NCBI GenBank assembly: GCA_027050775.1
Contig: JALUBH010000046.1
Coordinates: forward strand, 1-64,000
Direction of reading: 5' to 3'
DNA from: Campylobacteraceae bacterium
Lineage (GTDB): Bacteria; Campylobacterota; Campylobacteria; Campylobacterales; Sulfurospirillaceae
Length of the DNA: 64,000 bases
In this document: one piece after another, positions 8,507 to 17,457 of the stretch
How the letters are laid out: every line of letters starts with the position of its first letter
Position numbering within the stretch: position 1 is the first letter of the stretch
Notes under the pieces: model-generated
Database searches by the model: none
What the model saw: only the letters and a program-made list of their open reading frames with translations
Told to the model about the DNA's origin: nothing
Translations under genes and position numbers: made by a program

Positions 8507-8576
8507 GTTTTTGGCACACAAGTTAATAGTGCAAGTTTAAAGTTAGTGCAACCGAAAGGTTGTGCTTTAGTAGAGC

Positions 8577-8693
8577 AGGGGCTTTGCTCCTGAACAAGAT
8601 GACAGTTAAATAGCTTTCTTGGCGCAAGCCAAAGCTTCAGTAGAGCGTGAATTGTTTAGGGGCTTTGCTCCTGAACAAGATGACAGTTAAATA
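8577..8693 (+). repeat. Structured direct repeat between grpE and dnaK
   Basis: A 36-bp unit beginning AGGGGCTTTGCTCCTGAACA and ending CAGTTAAATA occurs twice without mismatch, at 8577-8612 and 8658-8693 (period 81 bp). Each copy is preceded by a related AGTAGAGC. Both units can fold through AGGGGC / GCTCCT. Two further GNRA-like hairpins are present: CAACC-GAAA-GGTTG near 8549-8562 and TTGGC-GCAA-GCCAA near 8619-8632. No open frame is present. It could be a REP-like element, an RNA-processing site that sets the grpE/dnaK ratio, or a duplicated leader. Confidence 0.75.
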
Positions 8694-8710
8694 AAAATAA
8701 AGGATAAAAA

Positions 8711-10588
8711 ATGGGAAAAGTAATAGGTATAGATTTAGGAACAACAAATTCATGTGTTGCTATTTTTGAGCACGGAGACAGCAAAGTTATCCCCAATAAA
8801 GAGGGAAAAAACACAACTCCATCAGTTGTAGCATATACTGATAAGGATGAAGTCTTAGTAGGCGATACTGCAAAAAGACAAGCAGTTACTAATCCAAAAA
8901 GGACCATATACTCCATAAAAAGAATTATGGGTTTAATGTGTGATGAAGACAAAGCAAAGCAAGCAAAAGATAGATTGCCTTATGAGGTAGTAGATAGAAA
9001 TGGAGCTTGTGCCATAGAGATAGACGGTAAAGTTTACACTCCTCAAGAGATAAGTGCAAAAGTTTTGATGAAGTTAAAAGAGGATGCAGAAGCATTTTTG
9101 GGTGAGGATGTTACAGATGCAGTTATCACAGTACCGGCTTATTTTAACGACTCTCAAAGAAAAGCAACAAAAGAAGCAGGTGTGATTGCGGGCTTAAATG
9201 TACTAAGAATTATAAATGAGCCTACAAGTGCTGCTCTCTCTTATGGATTAGAGAAGAAACATGCAGAAAAAATTGTAGTTTATGACTTAGGTGGTGGTAC
9301 ATTTGATGTTACCGTGCTTGAGACAGGTGATAGTGTTGTAGAAGTTCTTTCAACTGGCGGTGATGCCTTCTTGGGTGGCGATGATTTTGATAACAGACTT
9401 ATAGATTATCTTTCAAATGAATTTAAAAAAGACAATGGCATTGATTTAAAAGGTGATGTCATGGCACTCCAAAGGCTAAAAGAAGCTGCTGAAAATGCTA
9501 AAAAAGAGCTTTCAAGTTCAACTGAAACAGAGGTAAATCTTCCGTTTATCACTGCAGATGCAAGTGGTCCTAAGCACCTTGTTAAAAAAATTACAAGAGC
9601 TAAATTTGAAGCACTTATAGAAGATTTGGTTGAAAAGACCATAGTAAAAATCAAGGAAGTTGTCAAAGATTCTGATTTGGATAAAAATGAAATCAAAGAG
9701 ATTGTCATGGTTGGTGGAAGCACAAGAGTTCCTTTAGTCCAAGAAAAAGTGAAAGAATTTTTTGGAAAAGATTTGAACAAATCAGTAAACCCTGATGAAG
9801 TTGTTGCTATCGGTGCTGCAATCCAAGGTGCTGTTATAAAAGGCGATGTAAAAGATGTATTATTACTAGATGTGACACCATTAAGCCTTGGTATTGAGAC
9901 TTTGGGTGGTGTTATGACTAAGCTGATAGAAAAAGGTACAACTATCCCTGTTAAAAAAACACAGGTTTTTTCGACAGCCGAGGACAACCAGCCAGCAGTT
10001 ACTATTCACGCTCTTCAAGGTGAAAGAGAGTTTGCCAGAGACAATAAATCTCTAGGACAGTTTAATCTTGAAAATATCTCTCCTGCTCCAAGAGGTGTGC
10101 CACAGATTGAAGTTGCATTTGATATAGATGCAAATGGTATATTGACAGTTAGCGCAACTGATAAAGCGACAGGTAAGATTCAAGAGATTAAAATCACCGG
10201 TTCAAGCGGACTAGATGAAAATGAAATAGAAAAAATGGTAAAAGATGCGGAGCTTCATAAAGAAGAAGATGAAAAAAGAAAGAAAACAGTAGAGGCTAGA
10301 AATCAGGCTGATGCACTTGCGCACCAAACAGAAAAATCTCTTGAGGAGATGGGTGACAAAGTTGATGCTAGTGAAAAAGCCAAGATAGAAGATGCTCTAA
10401 AGGCACTTAAAGATGTTTTAGCTAATGATTCTGCTACTAAAGAGCAAATTGATGAAAAAGTTAAGGCATTAACAGAAGTAAGCCATAAATTAGCAGAAGC
10501 TATGTATAAAAAAGATGATACCAAGGGTGCTGAACCTAAAAAAGATTCTAAAGAAGATGATGAAATCATAGATGCAGAAGTAGAATAA
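8711..10588 (+). CDS. dnaK: Chaperone DnaK (Hsp70)
   Basis: The 625-residue protein carries the Hsp70 signatures in order: [14 protein letters not shown] at residues 5-18, [15 protein letters not shown] near 190, and [20 protein letters not shown] near 335, then the substrate-binding domain, the helical lid and the acidic tail ending [10 protein letters not shown]. DnaK binds exposed hydrophobic segments in an ATP-driven cycle with DnaJ and GrpE. It is last in the heat-shock operon and is followed by a strong hairpin terminator. AGGAT (8701-8705) is the ribosome-binding site. Confidence 0.98.
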   Translation: MGKVIGIDLGTTNSCVAIFEHGDSKVIPNKEGKNTTPSVVAYTDKDEVLVGDTAKRQAVTNPKRTIYSIKRIMGLMCDEDKAKQAKDRLPYEVVDRNGACAIEIDGKVYTPQEISAKVLMKLKEDAEAFLGEDVTDAVITVPAYFNDSQRKATKEAGVIAGLNVLRIINEPTSAALSYGLEKKHAEKIVVYDLGGGTFDVTVLETGDSVVEVLSTGGDAFLGGDDFDNRLIDYLSNEFKKDNGIDLKGDVMALQRLKEAAENAKKELSSSTETEVNLPFITADASGPKHLVKKITRAKFEALIEDLVEKTIVKIKEVVKDSDLDKNEIKEIVMVGGSTRVPLVQEKVKEFFGKDLNKSVNPDEVVAIGAAIQGAVIKGDVKDVLLLDVTPLSLGIETLGGVMTKLIEKGTTIPVKKTQVFSTAEDNQPAVTIHALQGEREFARDNKSLGQFNLENISPAPRGVPQIEVAFDIDANGILTVSATDKATGKIQEIKITGSSGLDENEIEKMVKDAELHKEEDEKRKKTVEARNQADALAHQTEKSLEEMGDKVDASEKAKIEDALKALKDVLANDSATKEQIDEKVKALTEVSHKLAEAMYKKDDTKGAEPKKDSKEDDEIIDAEVE

Positions 10589-10596
10589 TTTGCAAT

Positions 10597-10624
10597 AGGA
10601 ACCGACTAAAACAGGTCGGTTCCT
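10597..10624 (+). terminator. Hairpin terminator after dnaK
   Basis: AGGAACCGAC (10597-10606) pairs with GTCGGTTCCT (10615-10624) over an 8-nt loop; a short T-rich stretch follows. Confidence 0.8.
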
Positions 10625-10650
10625 CGATTTTAGAAATATTTACTTAGTTT

Positions 10651-10659
10651 TGGTAAAAT
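10651..10659 (+). promoter_or_regulatory. Probable extended -10 of the dsbD operon
   Basis: TGGTAAAAT, an extended -10 with one departure from TATAAT, lies 28 bp before the dsbD ATG, and AAAGG follows as a ribosome-binding site. Confidence 0.4.
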
Positions 10660-10686
10660 AACGAAATTTTATCAAAAGGTTTCTTT

Positions 10687-12486
10687 ATGACATATCTGTC
10701 GTTCAAAAAAATAGTGAGAGTATTTATATTATTATTGTCTATAAATATAGCTCTATTTGCTGCATTTCCAAAACAAAATATTTTAACACCACAAGAAGCA
10801 TTTAGGGTTACTTCTGTTCAAACAGATAAAGGTGTTGATATAAAAATCAAACTTGGCGATAAGATGTATGCTTACGATAATAAGCTACATGTAGAGATGG
10901 TTTCACCAAAAAAAGTTTTACTTGACAAAGAGTCGACTCGCCCAAAACCTATAAAATTTCACGGATTTATAGTTCATAAAAAAAACATAAATATCCATAT
11001 ACCGATGGATGTAATTAGAAAATATGTAAAAAGTGGAAAATATAAAATAAAAGTTTTATATCAAGGTTGTTCTGAGCTCGGGCTATGCTATGCACCCATG
11101 AGTAATACTTATGAATTTACACTACTGAAGAAAATTAAAAAGATTGAAAAGCCACAAACTAGTAAGATTGTCACCGATGTTTCTCAGGAAGACACTATCG
11201 CCAACAGTATAAAAAATAGTAGTTTTTTTATGGTTCTGTTAACATTTTTTGGTTTTGGTTTGCTACTTTCGTTGACACCTTGTGTTTTTCCTATGATACC
11301 GATACTCTCTTCTGTCATAGTTTCTCAATCTGATAAAAATATGAATGTCAAAAAAGCTTTTTTTCTCTCTTTGATCTATGTTTTAGCCATGTCATTAGCA
11401 TATACGATAGCGGGAGTTATGGCGGGTCTGTTTGGTGCAAATATACAAACAGCACTTCAAGATCCTTGGGTATTGTCTATTTTTAGCCTTATATTCGTTC
11501 TTTTAGCACTTTCCATGTTTGGATTTTATGATATACAAATGCCCTCTTTTATACAATCAAAGTTATCCAAAAGCAGTAGCAATAAAAATGGAATCATCGG
11601 CGTAGCAGTCATGGGTTTTTTATCTGCCCTGATAGTCGGACCTTGTGTAGCTGCGCCATTAGCAGGTGCACTTATCTATATAGGTCAGAGTGGAGATGCA
11701 CTTTTGGGAGGAGCCGCACTATTTGTTATGAGCCTTGGCATGGGAATTCCATTGTTGATTATTGGAGCAGGTGCAGGTAAGTTTATGCCTCGTCCAGGAG
11801 CATGGATGGATAATATAAAGGCGATGTTTGGTGTCTTGATGCTAGCTGTAGCTATTTATATGCTTTCTCGAATACTAAATGCTCAAATTACTATGCTTTT
11901 ATGGATGACATTGTTATTGATCACTTCTATATATATGGGAGCTCTTGATTCTTTGGGGGCAAACTCCCCCGGTTGGTCGAAATTTTTTAAGGGTGTGGGA
12001 GTTATAGCTTTTATATATTCCGTATTTTTATTTATTGGGGCGATGAGAGGTGTGACAAATCCACTAAATCCATTGGAACAAAAGGATATTCAAACAATCC
12101 AAGTTCAAAATTCAAATGTTATAGCACAACATGCTGTATTTAAAACAGTAAAAACACTAGACAAGTTAAATAAAATTGTAAAAAATTCAAAAAAGCCTAT
12201 TATGATTGATTTTTACGCTGATTGGTGTATAAGCTGCAAAGAGTTAGATGAAAAAACTTTCAAAAATGCTCAAGTCAGAAAAAGAATGGATAGATTTAAC
12301 TTAATAAGAATAGATGTTACGAAAAATGATAAAGAAGATAAAAAGCTCTTAAAAAGATTTAATGTTTTTGGTCCACCGGCAATGATATTTTTCAAAAACG
12401 GCAAGGAGTTAAAATCTTTAAAAGTTGTAGGATATAAGAATGCCCAAGAATTTGCACCTCAATTAGATAAGGTTTTGAGAAAATGA
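10687..12486 (+). CDS. dsbD: Thiol:disulfide interchange protein DsbD
   Basis: The 599-residue protein has a signal peptide (residues about 8-26), a periplasmic alpha domain with Cys128 and Cys134 (YQGCSELGLC), a membrane beta domain with the redox pair in LTPCVFPMIP (Cys199) and VGPCVAAPLAG, and a C-terminal thioredoxin-like gamma domain with the CxxC in YADWCISCKEL at 514-517. All three redox pairs are present. DsbD carries electrons from cytoplasmic thioredoxin to periplasmic isomerases and cytochrome c maturation. Its stop overlaps the next gene by 4 bp (ATGA). Confidence 0.95.
   Translation: MTYLSFKKIVRVFILLLSINIALFAAFPKQNILTPQEAFRVTSVQTDKGVDIKIKLGDKMYAYDNKLHVEMVSPKKVLLDKESTRPKPIKFHGFIVHKKNINIHIPMDVIRKYVKSGKYKIKVLYQGCSELGLCYAPMSNTYEFTLLKKIKKIEKPQTSKIVTDVSQEDTIANSIKNSSFFMVLLTFFGFGLLLSLTPCVFPMIPILSSVIVSQSDKNMNVKKAFFLSLIYVLAMSLAYTIAGVMAGLFGANIQTALQDPWVLSIFSLIFVLLALSMFGFYDIQMPSFIQSKLSKSSSNKNGIIGVAVMGFLSALIVGPCVAAPLAGALIYIGQSGDALLGGAALFVMSLGMGIPLLIIGAGAGKFMPRPGAWMDNIKAMFGVLMLAVAIYMLSRILNAQITMLLWMTLLLITSIYMGALDSLGANSPGWSKFFKGVGVIAFIYSVFLFIGAMRGVTNPLNPLEQKDIQTIQVQNSNVIAQHAVFKTVKTLDKLNKIVKNSKKPIMIDFYADWCISCKELDEKTFKNAQVRKRMDRFNLIRIDVTKNDKEDKKLLKRFNVFGPPAMIFFKNGKELKSLKVVGYKNAQEFAPQLDKVLRK
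10885..10896 (+). repeat. CTACATGTAGAG motif, copy 2
   Basis: Exact 12-mer in dsbD, read as CTA CAT GTA GAG (LHVE). Confidence 0.65.
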
Positions 12487-12773
12487 AAGTAATTTTGATA
12501 ATAGATGCTAAGAATTTAAATGAAAAGAGAGTTTTTGATAAACATCTCAAAAGAGAGGGTTTTGATGAGATAGAAGGAGAAGAGTTTGCTTATGAGGGCG
12601 AAGCTCATACACATCTGTTCAATACAAGAGCCTATATATTGGAGGTTGTGACTAAAGCTTTAGCCAAGACATCTTTTGATGCTTGCAAGATAATCTTTCA
12701 AATTGGTGAAAACCCAATGGAGGCATATATCTTTGAATCGAATAAAAAAGGTTTTTTTGAGACAAAAGTTTGA
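12483..12773 (+). CDS. Small conserved-looking protein of unknown function
   Basis: A 96-residue soluble protein overlapping dsbD by 4 bp (ATGA), so translationally coupled to it. The sequence alternates strands and helices (VILIIDAKNL, RAYILEVVTKALAKTSFDA, KIIFQIGENPMEAYIFE) like a small alpha/beta fold. It has one cysteine and no signal peptide. It is not recognised. Coupling to dsbD may be incidental. Confidence 0.7.
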   Translation: MKVILIIDAKNLNEKRVFDKHLKREGFDEIEGEEFAYEGEAHTHLFNTRAYILEVVTKALAKTSFDACKIIFQIGENPMEAYIFESNKKGFFETKV

Positions 12774-12777
12774 TTTA

Positions 12778-12793
12778 TGGAACTTTTTTTGCT
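12778..12793 (+). promoter_or_regulatory. Sigma-54 promoter of flgH
   Basis: TGGAACTTTTTTTGCT has GG at 12779-12780 and GC at 12791-12792, exactly 10 bp apart, with the -12 TTGCT box; this fits TGGCAC-N5-TTGCW. It lies 38 bp before flgH. Hook and basal-body genes of Campylobacterales are known to be RpoN-dependent, and rpoN is in this window. Confidence 0.75.
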
Positions 12794-12831
12794 TTAATAA
12801 GTAGTAAAAGAATTCAACAAATGAGAAAAAT

Positions 12832-13542
12832 ATGAAAAAAACTCTAGTATTAAGCTTTTTGGCGTTGTTTATCGCTGGTTGTTCAGTCCATCCTGCTGAT
12901 CCTAAAATCACTATGAAAGCTCCTGTGTATGTTGATCAGCTTCCTTCAAAAGTAAATGATACACCAAGATCAAATCCTGGAAGCCTTTTTGGCCAGGGGG
13001 ATAATCCTCTTTTTGCAGACTTAAAAGCCATGCATATAAATGACATCGTTACAGTTATAATTAGTGAAAACATAGCTCAAAGCTCAAATGCAAAAAGAAA
13101 TCTTACAAAAGACAGCAAAGATTCACTAGGGGGTGGATTGGTTACAGGCGGTGGCTCAAACGCTGCGGTAAATAGTATCGCAAACAAAATAAACGGTATA
13201 ACAAATATTGGATTTCAAACAGGCTCTACAAACTCATTTTCAGGAACTGGTACAAGCAGTAGAGATGAACAGTTTACAACAACTATCTCTGCGAGAATCA
13301 TCAAAATATTGAATAATGGAGATTATTTTATAGAAGGAAGTAGACAACTTCTGCTTAATGGTGAAAAACAGATTATTGAAATTAGCGGTGTTATAAGACC
13401 ATATGATATAGACCAGACAAATAAGATAGACTCTAAATATATAGCAGATGCAAAGATACTATATAAAACACAAGGCGAGATAGATCAAAATATGAAGAAA
13501 CCATGGGGTTCAAGGTTTATAGAGTCAATTTGGCCTTTTTGA
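12832..13542 (+). CDS. flgH: Flagellar L-ring protein FlgH
   Basis: The 236-residue protein is a lipoprotein with signal peptide and lipobox ending LFIAGC (Cys17). Family motifs include LFADLKAMHINDIVTVII, the ARIIKILNNGDYFIEGSRQL region and the NGEKQIIEISGVIRPYDID strand. FlgH forms the outer-membrane ring around the flagellar rod. Length is normal. It stands alone behind a sigma-54 promoter; no other ring gene is adjacent. Confidence 0.95.
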   Translation: MKKTLVLSFLALFIAGCSVHPADPKITMKAPVYVDQLPSKVNDTPRSNPGSLFGQGDNPLFADLKAMHINDIVTVIISENIAQSSNAKRNLTKDSKDSLGGGLVTGGGSNAAVNSIANKINGITNIGFQTGSTNSFSGTGTSSRDEQFTTTISARIIKILNNGDYFIEGSRQLLLNGEKQIIEISGVIRPYDIDQTNKIDSKYIADAKILYKTQGEIDQNMKKPWGSRFIESIWPF

Positions 13543-13547
13543 AAACT

Positions 13548-13901
13548 TTATGCACTTATTACTAGTAGCCAAATGACAGCAACAATAAAGTAAGCCATAA
13601 AAACCATCGCGGCACCTGCATCTTTTGCTTTTTTTGCAAGCTCATTGTGCTCTAGTGTGACCAAATCTACAGTTCTTTCTATCGCACTGTTTGCTATTTC
13701 ACAAAGAAGAGGCAAGAGTAGTGAAACCACTAGTATAGATGTTTTTACATAACTAAGGCCTAGAAAAAATGCTACAATTGAAAGTAAAAAAAATGCTAAT
13801 AACTGAGCTTTAAATGAAGATTCATTTTTATATATATCTTTTAATCCGGCAATTGCATAATTTGTATTTTTAAAAAGATTGTATTTTGGCTTATTAAACA
13901 T
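13548..13901 (-). CDS. dgkA: Diacylglycerol kinase DgkA
   Basis: The 117-residue protein has three predicted membrane helices and the DgkA signature EIANSAIERTVDLV followed by KDAGAAMVFMA. It phosphorylates diacylglycerol to phosphatidic acid in the inner membrane, recycling lipid released in envelope synthesis. It lies 13 bp downstream of the ctsF-type gene on the same strand and converges with flgH, leaving only 5 bp between the two stops. Confidence 0.93.
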   Translation of the reverse strand: MFNKPKYNLFKNTNYAIAGLKDIYKNESSFKAQLLAFFLLSIVAFFLGLSYVKTSILVVSLLLPLLCEIANSAIERTVDLVTLEHNELAKKAKDAGAAMVFMAYFIVAVIWLLVISA

Positions 13902-13914
13902 ATTTTATTTTGCT

Positions 13915-15156
13915 TTAATTTTTTACGGCTTTTGCAAGATCCCACATCGGCATAAAGATACCAAGTGCCATCAATAGAACCATACCTGCTATAAATCCAA
14001 GTAGTATAGGTTCTATATAGCTCGAGATGTTGTCAATAATTTCATTAAACCTTGATTTAAAATAGTTTGTTACCTTCTCCAGCATTTTATCAAGTGTACC
14101 ACTCTGTTCACCGGCTTGAATCATTTGGATGAGCATTCCTTCAAATAGATTTGTTTCTCTAAATGCCTCGGTAAGTGAAATTCCTCTTTGTACTGAGATA
14201 TTGACGCTTGATAACTTTTGTTTTAAATGCATATTATCCAGGGTTAGCAAAGATGTATCAAGTGCATCAGCTATTGGGATACCTGAACGAATCAGCTCAG
14301 TAAAAACCAGTGTAAATCTCGTCATTGTTGCGTAAAATACGATGTTTCCAATCAAATATACTTTTAAAATATACTTGTCATATTTTTTCTTAAACTGTTC
14401 GCTATTTGCCAACATATACTTGAAGAAAACTATAGTTAAGACTATAAAGCCAAGAAGGTAAAAACCATAATTATGTATGATGTTTTCTAAAAATAGAAGA
14501 ATTTTAGTTGGAAGAGGAAGCTCTGTTTTGAATTTTGAGAAGATCTCTTTGAACTTTGGAACAACATATACCATCAAAATCGTAAAAGCTATTGCAATTG
14601 CTACCATCACTGTGATAGGATATCTCATAGCTTTTTTAAATTTCTGACGATTTTCTTCCATCTCTTCAAGTATTTCTGACAGCTTTTCTAAAGACTCGGA
14701 CATATTGCCCGTACTCTCTCCAAGTTCAACCATGGCGAGAGTGACATCTCCTAAATCTTGCCTAAAAGGCATCATTGCTTGTGTAAGACTAAGACCAGAG
14801 TTCAAGTCGTCATTTACGCTATCAAAAATATCCTTGAGTGTTTTATCAACACTAGCAGTTGCAACTTCTTTGATGCTGTCATGTATGGATATACCAGCAT
14901 TTGTCATAACTGCTAATTGCCTAATAGCTGCTATTAAAGATTTTATATTGATTTTTTTCTTGATTATTGATTTCACAAATTTATCTTTGAATTGCGAAAA
15001 TTGATCTTCGATAGGAGCTGAAGTAACTTTGATATTTAAGAGAATTCCGGGAATTTTTGTTTTTGCAATTGTTATAGCATCTTTTTTATTTGGTGCCTTA
15101 ATTATTTTTGTCTCTTTCTTACCCTTAAATAGTGATGTTACTTCAAAATAATTCAT
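13915..15156 (-). CDS. ctsF: Inner-membrane platform protein, GspF/PilC/CtsF family
   Basis: The 413-residue protein has two T2SSF domains, each with the AVMTNAGISIHDSI / FTELIRSGIPIADAL type motif, and three hydrophobic segments (near residues 180-200, 225-250 and 385-405). GspF-type proteins form the membrane platform turned by the assembly ATPase. It overlaps the ATPase gene by 4 bp. The order secretin-ATPase-TPR-GspE-GspF corresponds to the C. jejuni cts operon needed for natural transformation and to MSHA pilus clusters; which role applies here is inferred. Confidence 0.88.
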   Translation of the reverse strand: MNYFEVTSLFKGKKETKIIKAPNKKDAITIAKTKIPGILLNIKVTSAPIEDQFSQFKDKFVKSIIKKKINIKSLIAAIRQLAVMTNAGISIHDSIKEVATASVDKTLKDIFDSVNDDLNSGLSLTQAMMPFRQDLGDVTLAMVELGESTGNMSESLEKLSEILEEMEENRQKFKKAMRYPITVMVAIAIAFTILMVYVVPKFKEIFSKFKTELPLPTKILLFLENIIHNYGFYLLGFIVLTIVFFKYMLANSEQFKKKYDKYILKVYLIGNIVFYATMTRFTLVFTELIRSGIPIADALDTSLLTLDNMHLKQKLSSVNISVQRGISLTEAFRETNLFEGMLIQMIQAGEQSGTLDKMLEKVTNYFKSRFNEIIDNISSYIEPILLGFIAGMVLLMALGIFMPMWDLAKAVKN

Positions 15157-16901
15157 CCTTTTGCCACCCTTATAACTTCTTCTATGGTTGTAATGCCTTT
15201 GGCTGCCCTCAAAATGCCATCTTTATACATGTCAACGAAACCTTCTTCGAGAGCTTGTTTTTTTATCTCTTCTTTACTTTTTCCCTGTGCTATCATGCTA
15301 GATATCTTTTCGCTTACTATTAGAATCTCAGAGAGCATCTCTCTTCCCATATATCCTGTTTGTGAACATTTCTCACATCCGTTATGCTTATAAAATTGAA
15401 AATCATTTGGCAGAATTTTTTTGATGTCTTCATAGGCTGTTTTTGGCAAAGTTATCTTGGTTTTGCAGTGTGTGCATAGTTTTCTCACTAATCTTTGTGC
15501 TTCTATAGCAACTAGCGAACCGCTAAGTAGGTATGGCTCAATTCCCATATCCATAACTCTTGTAACAGCACTTATGGCATCATTTGTATGGAGTGTAGAA
15601 AATACTAAGTGACCTGTCAGTGCTGCTTGAACAGCAATTCTTAAAGTTTCTTGATCTCTAACCTCACCAATCATTATGATATCGGGATCTTGCCTTAATA
15701 TGGATCTAAGAGCTGAGGCGAAAGTTAGATTTGCTTTTTCATTTACCTGAACTTGTTGTATGAGATTTAATTGATATTCAACAGGATCTTCAACAGTTAA
15801 AATTTTAGTTTCTACACTTTTTATGGCATTTAGTGCAGCATAGAGCGTGGTTGTTTTACCACTACCTGTAGGACCAGTAACAAAAATTATACCAAAAGGA
15901 GCTCTCATAGATAGACTAAATTTATCAAAATTATTTTTATGCATACCAAGTGATTCGAGTTTGATCATAACTTTCGACTTATCTAAGATACGCATTACTA
16001 TAGATTCACCATGCAATATAGGTAATGTAGAAATTCTAAAATCATACTCTTTTCCGAGAATTGTTGCTGAAAATCTACCATCTTGAGGCTTTCTTTTCTC
16101 TGCAATATCCATATTCGAAAGAAGTTTGAGTCTAGATGCGAGAGGTGGATATATATCTTTGTCAAAGATAAAGGTTTCTGTGAGCATACCGTCAATCCTA
16201 CTTCTTACAACACAATTATTTACAGTTGGCTCTACATGTATATCACTTGCGCGAGATAAAATCGAAGTTTTTAGTATAACTTCTATCAGTTTTAAAATTC
16301 CCGATGATTCTTGGGGGTTTTCACTTGCACTTGAAGTTATCTCTTTTCTTATCTCTGCTATTAGTTCTTTTATGCTGTCACCAAGTTCTATCTTGTTTAG
16401 GTATTTTTCTATAAGAGATGGCTCACTAATGACAGTTTTTACAAGTTTTCTAGGAAAAATTCTTTGAATTGCTTCTTGTGCATTTAAATCTATAGGATCT
16501 TTAAATGCTACATAAACATTAATCTCATCTTCCCTTACCGGTAGAGCATGAAATTTTCTTAATTGTGCAAACGGGAGCTTTGAAACCATCCTGTGGTTTA
16601 TATCTATGGAGTCTAGATCAATATATGTTGCATTAAGATTTTTTGCCAATTCTTTTAAGAAGTCTTCAATATTAATTGCAAAATATTTATTTATGTCTTC
16701 TATTTGAATATTGCCTTTTTTGTAAAATTCTATAACCAATAGTAGAAGATCTGCTTTTTCAAAAAGGTGTCTGTCTAAAAGAATTTCATAAACATCTTTA
16801 CTTTTTTCTTCTGATTCATTTTTGATGATAGATGCTGTATTTTCATCTAAGATTCTGTTGTTAATTAAGTAGTCCAATAATGATAGATTCATATTACTCA
16901 T
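15153..16901 (-). CDS. ctsE: Assembly ATPase, GspE/PilB/CtsE family
   Basis: The 582-residue hexameric ATPase has an N-terminal GspE domain, the conserved DIHVEP at 220-225, Walker A GPTGSGKTT at 343-351, the Asp box and Walker B (DIIMIGEVRD), a His box and the tetracysteine zinc site (LCTHCKT and CEKCSQTG, about residues 475-515). It powers pseudopilus or pilus subunit insertion. All catalytic motifs are intact, which argues the machine is functional. Confidence 0.93.
   Translation of the reverse strand: MSNMNLSLLDYLINNRILDENTASIIKNESEEKSKDVYEILLDRHLFEKADLLLLVIEFYKKGNIQIEDINKYFAINIEDFLKELAKNLNATYIDLDSIDINHRMVSKLPFAQLRKFHALPVREDEINVYVAFKDPIDLNAQEAIQRIFPRKLVKTVISEPSLIEKYLNKIELGDSIKELIAEIRKEITSSASENPQESSGILKLIEVILKTSILSRASDIHVEPTVNNCVVRSRIDGMLTETFIFDKDIYPPLASRLKLLSNMDIAEKRKPQDGRFSATILGKEYDFRISTLPILHGESIVMRILDKSKVMIKLESLGMHKNNFDKFSLSMRAPFGIIFVTGPTGSGKTTTLYAALNAIKSVETKILTVEDPVEYQLNLIQQVQVNEKANLTFASALRSILRQDPDIIMIGEVRDQETLRIAVQAALTGHLVFSTLHTNDAISAVTRVMDMGIEPYLLSGSLVAIEAQRLVRKLCTHCKTKITLPKTAYEDIKKILPNDFQFYKHNGCEKCSQTGYMGREMLSEILIVSEKISSMIAQGKSKEEIKKQALEEGFVDMYKDGILRAAKGITTIEEVIRVAKG
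16230..16240 (-). repeat. TACATGTAGAG motif, copy 3 (11 of 14)
   Basis: CTCTACATGTA on the plus strand. On the coding strand it encodes the invariant DIHVEP of the ATPase, so protein conservation alone could explain this copy. Confidence 0.4.
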
Positions 16902-16905
16902 ATTT

Positions 16906-17457
16906 TTACCAATATACTCTTACTTTTATTATTTTACCATTTTTATATGTTCTTAGATACATTTTTTTTATATGGTTTCTCCCTTCAATGGAAAGTTTGT
17001 ACTTGATAGCAACATTTTTGTCATTGCTAAACCAATATGAACTATCTTTTAAATCGTATTCACCTTTTACAAATTTATCAAAAATTTTGGATAAGATATA
17101 ATTAGTTTTTGGAAGATTTATATACGATATATCTATATTGTCGCATAGTGCATAATATAACATTTTTTTCTCGTACAATATGGTTGAAAAATATGCAGCA
17201 TTTTCTCTTGCCTGCTTTGTTTTGTAGAGTTTTACTATCGGCAGAACCATTTTACTGATCATATCTGATTTCAGACAAGAATCAGCAAACATATTTAGAA
17301 AATTTTCATCGTTTTTAAATGCAACATACATATTTCCGCAGAGTGAACATACTCTTGTATATTTTTTGTTTGTATATAGTTTTTTAATATCATTCAATGT
17401 GTAGGCAAATGAGATATTTATAAAAATAAAACATAAAATAAAGATTTTTTTAATCAT
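16906..17457 (-). CDS. Exported cysteine-containing protein of the transformation/pilus operon
   Basis: A 183-residue protein with a clear signal peptide (IFILCFIFINISFA) and at least four cysteines in the mature part, including CSLCGNM. No domain is recognised. It sits between the TPR gene and the ATPase and overlaps the TPR gene by 8 bp, so it is part of the operon. MSHA clusters have no gene at this point, which makes it a lineage-specific addition. It could be a periplasmic factor. Confidence 0.65.
   Translation of the reverse strand: MIKKIFILCFIFINISFAYTLNDIKKLYTNKKYTRVCSLCGNMYVAFKNDENFLNMFADSCLKSDMISKMVLPIVKLYKTKQARENAAYFSTILYEKKMLYYALCDNIDISYINLPKTNYILSKIFDKFVKGEYDLKDSSYWFSNDKNVAIKYKLSIEGRNHIKKMYLRTYKNGKIIKVRVYW

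Noticed and set aside
8508-8532. TTGGCAC ... GTGC resembling a sigma-54 promoter between grpE and dnaK
   Set aside because: The GG and GC are 16 bp apart instead of 10.
9406-9987. Long minus-strand frame opposite dnaK
   Set aside because: Shadow of the highly conserved dnaK coding frame.
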